Virus record (IMG/VR): IMGVR_UViG_3300035698_010492
Location: 1-21,267 of that record
Direction: 5' to 3' (one strand)
Origin: a virus
Length of the DNA: 21,267 nucleotides
Each line of letters starts with the position of its first letter. The first letter of the stretch is position 1. Below are positions 7,576 to 15,602 of this stretch, piece after piece. The notes below the pieces were generated by a model that was not told the origin of the DNA, ran no database searches, and saw only the letters and a list, made by a program, of their open reading frames with translations. Made by a program: the position numbers and the translations under genes.

Positions 7576-7593
7576 TTTTAATCCTTTATACAA
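7576..7593 (+). promoter_or_regulatory. 18-bp leader element, copy 2 (TTTTAATCCTTTATACAA)
   Basis: This exact 18-mer starts directly after the terminase TAG and ends 6 nt before the ATG at 7600. The other copy (complement 2095-2112) sits at the same place before the SbcC-like ATPase gene in the opposite arm. It may be a promoter, a translation-initiation element or a regulator site shared by the two arms. Confidence 0.45.
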
Positions 7594-7599
7594 TATATC

Positions 7600-7842
7600 A
7601 TGAAAAAAGCGTACCTAAACTATGGAACAGAAGACCAAGTTATTCTATGACCAGTAAAAAATGTAGATCTAGAATCACAATCTATTATTGGACAAGTAAC
7701 TATCAAAGATCTAGAGACTGGTAAGACTAAGTTATATAAACCTAAACCTAAAAAAGAAGCTAAAGCACATCCAGCTAAGAAGTCTGTAATGGAGAAAGTT
7801 GTTGATAAAGTGAAGAAAGCAGTACAAAATAAAAAGAAATAG
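7600..7842 (+). CDS. Small basic protein between terminase and portal
   Basis: An 80-aa protein: an N-terminal beta-like part (YLNYGTEDQVILGPVKNVDL and a following VTIKDLETGKTKLY) and a Lys-rich C-terminal tail (KPKPKKEAKAHPAKK through KKAVQNKKK). The Gly of VILGPVK is TGA. No family was recognised. Its position suggests a minor head or packaging accessory protein. The Lys-rich tail suggests contact with DNA or with an acidic partner such as the scaffold. It is preceded by the 18-bp leader element and ends at TAG. Confidence 0.7.
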
Positions 7843-7869
7843 TTTGTTTATCTATAAACATTATCTACT

Positions 7870-9990
7870 ATGGCAAAAGGAAAATCATCATACAAAAAAA
7901 CATGACCTGAGTGAGATGAGATTGTTGTCGAAGAAGTTATCACAGAGGAATGAATAAACAAACAAAAGAAACTCAGAGAGAAGCTATCTAATAAAAAATC
8001 AACAGGAGATGATGGTTGATATAGTATATGAGAGCTTCATTGAAAGACTTTTACGGAAGAGTCGATCAAAGATGAAGATGTAGATGTAGATAAGATAGTA
8101 GCAACAGTAATAAAAGAGCTTAAAAAGACCGAAGACTCTCTGGGCGAAGTTCTATCTACTTATGCTGATGTCAAAAAATGATACCTCGATCTAGAAAATA
8201 GATCAGATCCTTTCTATGTAGATTACAATCTTCTCTATAATAATGTCGATATGCTTATGGCGTTATCGTATAGTAATGAGATGAAAGTTATGTTTACTGG
8301 AACAGATGAGTCTGATATGGACAATAGTAATATCATCACCAAGACAGCTGAGTATGATGCTAGAGATGAGTTATGACTTGACCTATTAGAATATGAGCTA
8401 TGAATGGATAAATACCTATGATGAGTCGCTGTTGCTGAACGAGATTGATGGAACGAGTATACAAATGCTCCTATCGCTATTGTTATGCCAGTAGAACATT
8501 ATAGACCTGATCCTGATGGACGATGACACGCTGATAAATATAGACGACATGGATGTCATTGAAAGATGACTAAACAGCAGATGATAGATCCATGAAACTT
8601 CTTCAATATAGATGATGTTGTCGATACAGTATGGAACGATGACAAAACAAATACCATGAGTGACAATTGATCCAATATATCACTACAAGCTGATCAATCA
8701 ACAGATGAGTCTGCTTATTTTGTAGTATACAATCACTTCGGAACTAAATCAGATTGAACAAAATATCTTGCTACACTTGCCAACTCATGATCTCTATTGA
8801 TCAGATATGTAGAGCTGGACTACAAGATATGAGGAAAACCTGTATTCCCATTATCGCTAGACTTTTGGAAACCTAAAAAATGATTTCCTATGGGGATCAA
8901 ACCATATGATATTACTAATAGAAAACAGAGAGTACTATCATTGATCCTTAATCTAGCAGTCAAACAATCAGTAAGATCATCACTCGGTAACCATATCATA
9001 GTAGATGAGAAAGCTGTAAAGAATAAAGCACAACTATCTCAGCTATCAGAGTTTCCTGAGGTAATACTTGTTGATACAAATGGATGAGAAAAGAATGTAA
9101 ACAATATAGTAACAGAACTCCAAAGAAGCTGAGTACCACAAGATAATATCACAGTAGAGAATAGGATCAAACAGCTCAACTATGAAGAGACAAGTATATG
9201 ACCTAATCAATTGTGACTATCTCCTGAATGAAATCAAACAGCTACTGAGATAAGAGACAACGCAACTAATGCTAATGTCAGACTCTCTCTATCGACAAGA
9301 GTCGCTCAGATATTCTATAAAGACTTCCGAAGAAAATGGCTCATGATGTATCAGTACCATTTCCCAAAGGATTGAAAGAAGCAAGTTGTTATCTCTAGAG
9401 AGTATGGTGATAAGTATATGACATTTGAGCATAAGTATCTTACATTTAGCTGAGATCCTCATATCAAGATAGTGGCAAAGACTGAGTTTGAGATGAACAG
9501 CAGAAAACTATTCTCTAATCATGTTGTCCTACACTCATATATAGAAAAACTTGCCATGATGCCTTATGTTCCTTTGGAAGTAAGAATGTCTATGAGGAAA
9601 GCATTGAGACTTCTATGATACCCTGAGGATGAGATCCTAAGATATGTGAAAGAGTCTGTCGAAGAGATGGAAGCAAAAGCACAACTATATCTCCTTAATG
9701 ATAACGAGAAATTGGATGAGCTAGTTCCTAATCAGATAGATGAACACCATGAAGACTATATCGAAGTATATAGACAAGCGAAGCCAACAGAAGCTACAAG
9801 ATTTGCTGTATTGGATAGGATCAGGATGTTGAAACAGAGGAAGAAAAAAGATAGAGAAGCAGAGAAACAACAAGTCCTTGACAACGGACAATGAAACGCT
9901 AATACTAATAGTATGTCTAATCAAATGACAGCTGATATGATCAGCAAAGGTGGGCAAGAATGATCAACTCTGAAAGATATTCAGATGTAA
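7870..9990 (+). CDS. Portal protein
   Basis: A 706-aa protein directly downstream of the terminase genes. That length fits the large portals of podoviruses (P22/N4-like) better than the roughly 450-500 aa of siphophages. It is mainly helical and charged. Portal-like segments include an N-terminal Glu/Lys region, YLDLENRSDPFYVDYNLLY (about 107-125), a middle domain with TNANVRLSLSTRVAQIFYKD followed by FRRKWLMMYQYHF (about 465-500), and a C-terminal coiled tail (MLKQRKKKDREAEKQQ). By hand count about 30 of 46 glycines are TGA. Family assignment rests on position, size and this general pattern rather than on a diagnostic motif. The portal forms the dodecameric ring through which DNA is packaged and ejected. 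Confidence 0.75.
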
Positions 9991-10021
9991 CCTAGTTTTA
10001 TATTTATAAAAACATATACAC

Positions 10022-10477
10022 ATGTGAGAAACACAACCTAAATTTGAACCTACAGAAGAACAAAAACAAATGGCATATAAGATGCTAGAAGAACAAAGAG
10101 TAAATTCTTTAGATGTAGTCGAAAAAACTCCTCTCAAAGAGATGGTCGATATGTGATTGTTATCTCAATCAGATATTACTACATTTAGAACAGCTCATGT
10201 ATCTTGATACCTAAAAAGTATTCTAGAGATCTGTGTGACTATACCAAACATCATCGAAACTAATCAACAAGTATTGGTAGAAATAGAGGACGGACTATCT
10301 AAGTTTGAACTAGAACCTAGTCCTGATGATGAGAATTTTAGTATATGGATGAGTCTTATGTGACACAGAAGAGCAACAATAAACCAAATCAATAACAAAA
10401 AAGAAGAGATAGAGAATAGAAAATCAGAACTAGAAAACTATAAAGATATATTAGTACAGTTCGCAGATCTTATTTAA
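10022..10477 (+). CDS. Head-region protein of unknown function
   Basis: A 151-aa, mostly helical, acidic protein. Its second codon is TGA (Met-Gly-Glu), so no standard-code start would be called here. The C-terminal third (INQINNKKEEIENRKSELEN) is a probable coiled coil. It lies 31 nt after the portal gene and 17 nt before the next gene. No family was recognised. The location among head genes suggests a minor head, portal-associated or assembly-chaperone protein. Confidence 0.65.
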
Positions 10478-10494
10478 TTGCTAAAAAACAAATT

Positions 10495-11310
10495 ATGGGG
10501 GGAGAGAAAGTAGAACATGTAATAGCAGGAGTAGGGAAGTTATGATTTGATATGGAATTGGATGGGATGAAAGAATATGTAGCTAAAACCACATGAATGT
10601 CTAAGATCGATCAAGTTCTTAACTTCTACTGAATACCTTATAGCAGAAAAAATAATTACAAAGCATATCTCAGATACAAACCAAGAGAAAGTCATTGTGC
10701 GATAATCAATGACTATTTTCTCTGATTGTTTAGAAGTGGTAGAGAATGATTTGATGATCCTGATACTGATTATAGTAACTTCGACTATCAAACACTCCAA
10801 CAAGAATATAATGACAAACATCCTGAGGATGAACAAACAGGACTAGATCTTCATGTAAATTATGGAGCGTTTACAAATAATGAGAAAGAGCATCTAGCAG
10901 CAATCAAAAAGGAACAAGCAGGACAAAGCAATGAGGAGATGAAACTTGTTACCGATGTCCTGAAATGAATGATGACTGAAATGAATGAGATTAAAAAAAC
11001 AATAGGTCTTTTATCACCTAATACACCTATACAAAATGACAACAGCAAGACCACTACACCACATGAAATTAAAGAAACTTGAAGCTCTATGGGAGAAAGG
11101 GAAGACGGAACAGCTAGCAGCTGAGGAGATTGAAGCACTAAAGCAGTTGTTGGATGAGGAGAATGATCCGGAGAGAGCTGATCAAAGGATAGTAACAAAA
11201 ACCTTAGAAGTGAACATGCGATTGGACTCGATCAATCCACAGCACAATGATTGATCATCCCAAGCAACATTGCCGAAAGACTTGGAACTGATGAATGAAA
11301 GTGAGAGTAA
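10495..11310 (+). CDS. Head-region protein with TGA-coded Gly/Ser-rich tail
   Basis: In code 25 this frame gives 271 aa. Residues 1-180 are ordinary protein (starts MGGEKVEHVIAGVGKLGF; includes QVLNFYGIPYSRKNNYKAYL and an acidic helical part, IKKEQAGQSNEEMKLVTDVL). From about residue 190 the composition changes to a Gly/Ser-rich linker (GSTKAVVGGGEGSGESGSK), with many of its glycines TGA, then a short end, GLIIPSNIAERLGTDEGKGE. The region from 11036 is also open in the +1 frame, which encodes a convincing Glu/Lys-rich helical sequence. The Gly-rich tail could therefore be real, or could be a by-product of UGA not stopping this frame. Function is unknown; it lies in the head module upstream of the scaffold. 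Confidence 0.65.
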
Positions 11311-11794
11311 TGATGAAATAATCGAACAAGAAGAAGATGGAGAAGAATTAGAAGAAAATAATCCATCAGAGGAAGAAGTATCGACTATAACAGAGTATGA
11401 CCTAGAAAGACTAAATGCTATCTATGAGATGCTACCTCTTATCAAAGAATGTCATAGGATCTGTATGTTTATGTTAGAGAATAGATGATTTAACAACGCA
11501 TACAAATGATATATGGATAGAGATAGTGAAACTCGCAGATCAGCAGAACTCCATGTAGTGTTTGATTTTTATGGGATCGCACATGATCAATGGAAGAATG
11601 TCGAGCTATTACAATCAATAGAGTATTCCAACAGAGATCATATCGACACTATATGTAAGTATCTTGCTATAGAGGGAATAGGATTTGATAGAGAAGACTT
11701 TATCTACAAACCAAAAAACAATGGCGTCAAAAGCGAAGAAATCTCGAGAGAAAGCAAAGCAAAAACTACCTGAGCAGCTGGTTGGAGACCTTAG
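11291..11794 (+). CDS. Acidic head-region protein (start may lie upstream at 11036)
   Basis: From the ATG at 11291 the protein is 167 aa and overlaps the previous gene by 20 nt. It has a very acidic N-terminus (DEIIEQEEDGEELEENN), then a helical domain (YDLERLNAIYEMLPLIKECH, MLENRGFNNAYKGYMDRDSE) and FDFYGIAHDQWKNVELLQSI. The frame stays open upstream to 11006. ATGs at 11036 and 11063 would add a helical, coiled-coil-like N-terminus (KLKKLEALWEKGKTEQLAAE) but overlap the previous gene by about 250-275 nt. The 3' end overlaps the next gene by 74 nt; its last 25 residues include a TGA-Gly and may be a read-on tail. No family was recognised. Confidence 0.6.
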
Positions 11795-12095
11795 AACACT
11801 ACAAGAGAGTGAGTGATGGAAGTTTATATCGGCACAGCTACATGATAAAGCACAAGATATAAAGCAGTTGATATGGACTCCATCTACTGATCAGACATTG
11901 AGATATAATGTAGATCATCTACTCAAAGAAAGACTCGCTGTGATATACATATTTATGAACTTACCAATGGACTCTCTATCAGTATTTGAAGCTATACTAT
12001 CATCGGATGAGGAGAACAAGAAACCGATAGTAGATAGACTCAAAGAAATGGACGAGAAATTTGCTGAGGAACTACTACGCTATGTCAAGCTATAA
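11721..12095 (+). CDS. Small helical head-region protein
   Basis: A 124-aa protein with a basic N-terminus (MASKAKKSREKAKQK), then LRTLQESEGWKFISAQLHDK and LLKERLAVIYIFMNLPMDSL, and a Glu/Lys-rich helical C-terminus. The E-S-E-G-W-K-x-I element, with Gly as TGA, resembles small helical proteins found near portal and capsid genes in several phages. I cannot name the family. It starts 74 nt before the previous gene ends, in another frame. It is the last gene before the structured RNA at 12105-12193. Confidence 0.68.
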
Positions 12096-12104
12096 GACCT
12101 TAAC

Positions 12105-12193
12105 GGTTTTATATGGGGGTAAGGGGTTTTTATGGCAAGATCTTTCCTCACCGGATCAACCATCTGTTTGTCCTCTTACTCCCATATAATGCC
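12105..12193 (+). ncRNA. Long structured RNA stem-loop upstream of the scaffold-capsid genes
   Basis: Positions 12109-12126 (TTATATGGGGGTAAGGGG) pair with 12172-12189 (CCTCTTACTCCCATATAA) in an uninterrupted 18-bp stem, two pairs of which are G-U wobbles. The wobbles pair only in the plus-strand transcript, so the structure fits a rightward RNA rather than a DNA palindrome. GG/CC (12105-12106 / 12192-12193) can extend it across a small internal loop. Inside the 45-nt loop ATGG (12132-12135) can pair with CCAT (12160-12163) and GATC (12139-12142) with GATC (12154-12157). No U-tract follows, so it is not a classical terminator. Possible roles are an RNase III-type processing site, an mRNA stabiliser for scaffold-capsid transcripts, or a translational control element. 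Confidence 0.55.
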
Positions 12194-12242
12194 ATTGAAA
12201 TATTCTCTTGCATTAGCAAAATCTTTTATTATTAACATGTAG
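12132..12242 (+). CDS. Possible 36-aa leader peptide inside the stem-loop
   Basis: An ATG at 12132 opens a 36-aa frame (MARSFLTGSTICLSSYSHIM and onward, ending SFIINM) that stops at TAG five nt before the scaffold ATG. TAAGGGG lies 5 nt upstream, one of the few Shine-Dalgarno-like sequences in the window, but it is buried in the 5' arm of the 18-bp stem. Translation of this frame would open the stem, so a leader-peptide control of scaffold/capsid expression can be imagined. It has no TGA codon and could be a chance frame. Confidence 0.25.
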   Translation: MARSFLTGSTICLSSYSHIMPLKYSLALAKSFIINM

Positions 12243-12247
12243 ATCAC

Positions 12248-12883
12248 ATGACAGTTGATCAATTGCTATCATCAGGCGTAAATGATGAAGAGCTGGACAC
12301 AGGCGTAAATGTGTTAGACGAAGAAGAAACTGATTTGGACAATGAAGAAATGGAAGATGACGAAGAAGAAACTAATGATTGAGATCAATCCCAAAAGAAA
12401 GATCGAAAGAAGAAGTATCATTCTACTGTCACCATCCAAAATAGGAGAATATCACAGCTAGAGAAAGAATTGGCTAATAAAGCTAAGGAAGATGATCTCA
12501 GCGACGATGATCTCGCATTACTTCAAGAGAAGTATGATGAACAAGATCTCAATGTTATCAAGAAGCTGATCAAAAAAGAAGCTAGAAACTTGATCGACAA
12601 TGACAAAAGTTCTTCACTACAACAAAGGGAGTTATGAATATTCTTCAAAAAACATCCTGAAATTACAGAACCTGAACTCAAACATGTAAAGGATCTACAA
12701 AATCAATATGGATATAGTCTTGAAAAAGCGTACTCAGTATTGTTTGGTAGAAATGATACAGAAGACAAGAGATCAAACCGTTCTGTCAATAGCTTTGGAT
12801 GAGATGCTAAATGATGATCAAAGTCGCAAGACTGAGGGAATGATGAAGCGTACAATGATATGGTAAAGAACTATACTAAATAA
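12248..12883 (+). CDS. Capsid scaffolding protein
   Basis: A 211-aa protein directly upstream of the major capsid gene, the usual place for a scaffold. The N-terminus is highly acidic (LDEEETDLDNEEMEDDEEE, about residues 23-41), followed by a basic KKDRKKKYHSTVTIQNRRIS and a long helical/coiled-coil stretch (ISQLEKELANKAKEDDLSDD to LNVIKKLIKKEARNLI). The Gly/Ser/Asn-rich tail (NSFGGDAKGGSKSQDGG) leads to a short C-terminal helix, as in scaffolds whose C-terminus binds capsid subunits. About half of its 12 glycines are TGA. Identification rests on position and composition; scaffold sequences are poorly conserved. Confidence 0.78.
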
Positions 12884-12895
12884 AAAATAAACAGA

Positions 12896-12928
12896 TGGTA
12901 AGTAGAGGTGATTTTTATTTGCTTACCA
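12896..12928 (+). promoter_or_regulatory. Hairpin with Shine-Dalgarno-like loop before the capsid start
   Basis: TGGTAAG (12896-12902) and CTTACCA (12922-12928) form a 7-bp stem ending 9 nt before the capsid ATG at 12938. The loop contains AGAGGTGAT (12904-12912), a good anti-16S complement and rare in this window. It is about 25 nt from the ATG, too far for ordinary use. It could serve standby ribosome binding, or be chance. Confidence 0.35.
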
Positions 12929-12937
12929 AGCAATACA

Positions 12938-13900
12938 ATGATGAATTATAGTGGATTAAAATCCAGCTCATCTACTTCTGACAAGACTTTTCTTGACAAG
13001 GTAGTTAGAAGAGTATTAGAAAATTTTGAACCAAATCTTATCTTCAACCAGTTTGGAGAAGCTCCTATCTCAGAAGTAGGTGCTGACAATATAGTTTGGG
13101 CTAAGTTTCCTGCTTTGACTTACAGTCCTGCTCAGGCAGAATTGATCGATGGAGTAACTCCAAACGATGTATCTTTCACAGCAGAAACAATCTCAGTACA
13201 ATCAAAACAATATGGAATGTATGTTATCCTTACTGACAAAGTAAAGTTGAAACAACTTTTCAATCTTTCTATGATTGTATCTGAAATTCTTGGAGACAAT
13301 ATGTCTAGAATATGTGATAATGTTATTCAGAATGAAGTAACTGATAATGCTACAAATAGAGTATTGGCAGCTACAACAGCTGGTGGAACTAGAGCAGCAA
13401 ACAGAGCAGCTATCGGAGCTACAAACATTATGTTTACTTACGATATTGCTTGTGTTGCTACTAAATTGGCAGCAGCAAACGCTCCTAAATTCGCAGCAGG
13501 TGCTTATGGTGGAATACTTCACCCATTTGTATCTCACCGAATTAAAACAGAGTCTGGTGCTGGTGGATGGCTTCAAATCAAGCAGTATACTACTGCTGGA
13601 CAAGATGACATTTACAAAGGAGAAATCGGTATGATCCATGGTGTAAGAATTATGGAGTCTGCTAATGTAAAATCATACGCTTCTACTGTAACAGTATACC
13701 CATCTACTTTCTTTGGAAAAAGAGCTTATGGAGTATCTGAACTACAATCTATGGAAACAATTATACATGGATTTGGATCAGCTGGAACAGCTGATGCCTT
13801 GAACCAAAGAATGACAATAGGTGTGAAGAAATCATTTGCTCCTAAAATTCTTAATCAAGCATCTATAGTAGTGTTTGAATGTGCTGGAGCAGTCGTATAA
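12938..13900 (+). CDS. Major capsid protein, N4-gp56 family
   Basis: A 320-aa protein from the first ATG (another ATG follows at 12941; GTG 12908 is less likely). It follows the N4-gp56-type pattern: NFEPNLIFNQFGEAP near the N-terminus, VGADNIVWAKFPAL, ELIDGVTPNDVSFTAETISV, QSKQYGMYVILTDKV, NATNRVLAATTAGGT, ILHPFVSHRI, GEIGMIHGVRIMES, and C-terminal VYPSTFFGKRAYGVSEL with IHGFGSAGTADALNQRM. It builds the HK97-fold icosahedral shell with the scaffold encoded just upstream. It is the only large gene in the window without any in-frame TGA: all of about 26 glycines are GGA/GGT-type. That implies selection against the recoded codon in the most heavily translated late gene. Confidence 0.93.
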   Translation: MMNYSGLKSSSSTSDKTFLDKVVRRVLENFEPNLIFNQFGEAPISEVGADNIVWAKFPALTYSPAQAELIDGVTPNDVSFTAETISVQSKQYGMYVILTDKVKLKQLFNLSMIVSEILGDNMSRICDNVIQNEVTDNATNRVLAATTAGGTRAANRAAIGATNIMFTYDIACVATKLAAANAPKFAAGAYGGILHPFVSHRIKTESGAGGWLQIKQYTTAGQDDIYKGEIGMIHGVRIMESANVKSYASTVTVYPSTFFGKRAYGVSELQSMETIIHGFGSAGTADALNQRMTIGVKKSFAPKILNQASIVVFECAGAVV

Positions 13901-13933
13901 TAATACCTTTTTATCTTTTGTACTATAATAACC

Positions 13934-14728
13934 ATGACACAATTGGACTTGAAACAAGTATCTCGCAAGTCTCGTGACCTTAATATGTCTGCGAGTCAAG
14001 TGATTGATAACTTTACTGATAGAGCGTTCGCTATGTGACCTCTATGAAATGTTCTTCCAGTAACAACTGATGCCCTTACAAATTTTGTAAGAACACCTAA
14101 TTCAACTTTATATGTAAGAAATATCAACGCTCAAACTCTTCTTGCTCCAACAACTGTTGCGACTGGATTGTCTATCGCTGGGGATCTTACTTCATGAGAT
14201 GGATTTGATATTGGATTGAACGAAGCAAACCAAGCTGACTCTAGATTTGTATTTGAAATCGGAGCTGAACCAGTTGGTTTCTATATTGAAGCTAGATTTA
14301 CAATTTCTGATGTATCAGGAGTTGCTGGATTATTGCTAGGATTTAGAAAACTTGGTGCTTCTGCTGCTGCTAGAACTTCTTATACTGATTATGCTTACGC
14401 AGCAATTGTATGAGCTAAGATCGAAACAGCTGGTAGATTGAACAACGCAACTGAAACTCTTGTAGACTCTACTGATGTTATTGCTGACACAAACGCAATC
14501 ACATTGAGAGTTGAAGTAACTTCTGATGGAAAGGCAACTTTCTTTACGAGTTATGATCCAACACTAGATGTATTGGACACAAGTGGTAAATTATACCAAC
14601 CAAAAGTATCTCAAACATTTACTTTTGATAGTGGTGATATGGTAGTGCCAAACATGAGATTTATTCAGGCTTCTGATGTATGTGATACATTGGTTGTGAA
14701 CTATCTTAAATGTGGGTATCTTAACTAA
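13934..14728 (+). CDS. Structural protein after the capsid gene (decoration/minor head candidate)
   Basis: A 264-aa protein, rich in Ala, Thr, Asp and beta-prone residues, with few charged helices. After an N-terminal helical part (LDLKQVSRKSRDLNMSASQV) it looks like a beta-sandwich: FVFEIGAEPVGFYIEARFTI, SDVSGVAGLLLGFRKLG, AITLRVEVTSDGKATFFTSY, FDSGDMVVPNMRFIQASDVC. The repeated F/V-E-x and D-G-x-x-x-F-F pattern resembles jelly-roll/concanavalin-like decoration or head-fibre proteins. Only 4 of about 19 glycines are TGA, next lowest after the capsid protein, which suggests an abundant virion protein. It starts 33 nt after the capsid stop and is followed by a perfect 9-bp hairpin. Confidence 0.68.
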
Positions 14729-14735
14729 TAATACA

Positions 14736-14761
14736 CTACGGAGAGGGTAACTTCTCCGTAG
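14736..14761 (+). terminator. Perfect 9-bp hairpin between structural genes, no U-tract
   Basis: CTACGGAGA (14736-14744) and TCTCCGTAG (14753-14761) pair perfectly around an 8-nt loop, 7 nt after the stop of the second structural gene. The GC-rich stem stands out in this AT-rich sequence. No T-run follows, so it may be a partial terminator or an mRNA 3'-end stabiliser that separates the abundant capsid transcripts from the tail genes. Confidence 0.5.
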
Positions 14762-14791
14762 GAATTATCATTTAGTATCTAACCTATCATC

Positions 14792-15601
14792 ATGGGAATA
14801 GTATCGGATGTTATTGCTGCTGCGTATATCGAAGCTGGGCTAAGTGATGTAAATGTAGTTGCTGCTCCTGCTATACGCTATTGTGATGATATATACCAAG
14901 AGTTGATCGACATAAAGAAACTCACAAACGAAGATTATATAAGAAAGACATCGAAGAGTAATACAATAGTATATACGAATGTATATGCTCTTCCTGCTGA
15001 TTTTGAAAAGATGAAAGAGGTGTCTGTGAAATACCAAGCATCATGATACGATCTGCGAGTCACCGGTACTGCTTATACAGCATGACAAAGAGTATCTGAC
15101 TCAGGTAAAGATTATGTGTGTCTAGCAAATCATACAGCATGAGCGACATTTGCTGGTGATTCTGATAATCGAAAACAAGTATATATATGATACAAAGTAT
15201 GTACTCCAAGTACAATAGACTTCAAATTTCCTGATGACTATAACCAGTTATGAGATTTTGATGCTCCGAAATATTATTATTTCAATGACAATCTATATAT
15301 ATATCCTTTCCCACAAGAAGCTGTAGTAGAATGAGTATTATTTGATTATATACCTGAAATAACAACTCTTACAACAAGTACAGATGATGCTGACATATAT
15401 ATAGAACCAAAACTTGTGAAACATTGGATCATGTGAACAGCAGCGAAATTTAGATGACATGTAAGAGACTTCGATTGACAGCTACAATTGGAAGCAAGAT
15501 ACGAAACAGGTAAGATGAAATGTGAGGATCGATGGATAAGTAGACATTACTGACCATTACAAGAACACTTACCGTCATCTTTACTTAGATATATGAGGTA
15601 G
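14792..15601 (+). CDS. Head-tail connector/adaptor protein with carbohydrate-binding-like insertion
   Basis: A 269-aa protein. The N-terminal helices (MGIVSDVIAAAYIEAGLSDV, CDDIYQELIDIKKLTNEDYI) and the LYIYPFPQEAVVEGVLFDYI element, followed by helical IEPKLVKHWIMGTAAKFR, are the arrangement seen in phage head-tail connector or adaptor proteins (gp6/gp4-like). Residues about 88-130 look inserted: TGTAYTAGQRVSDSGKDYVC followed by LANHTAGATFAGD. This matches the Y-x-x-G-x-x-V-x-x-x-G-x-x-Y pattern of carbohydrate-binding (CBM5/12-like) modules often found on virion surfaces. About 10 of 16 glycines are TGA. It ends at TAG one nt before the next start. Confidence 0.65.
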
Positions 15602-15602
15602 T

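Noticed and set aside
10990-11010. Programmed frameshift at the A-run (ATTAAAAAAACAATA) joining the two overlapping head-region frames
   Set aside because: The +1 frame has a TAG at 11003-11005, just after the run, so a shift there would terminate. Two separate starts explain the layout better.
6034-11794. Apparent pseudogenes: many short frames broken by TGA
   Set aside because: The breaks are only TGA, fall on expected glycines, and vanish in code 25. TAA and TAG breaks are absent inside the genes, so these are intact genes.
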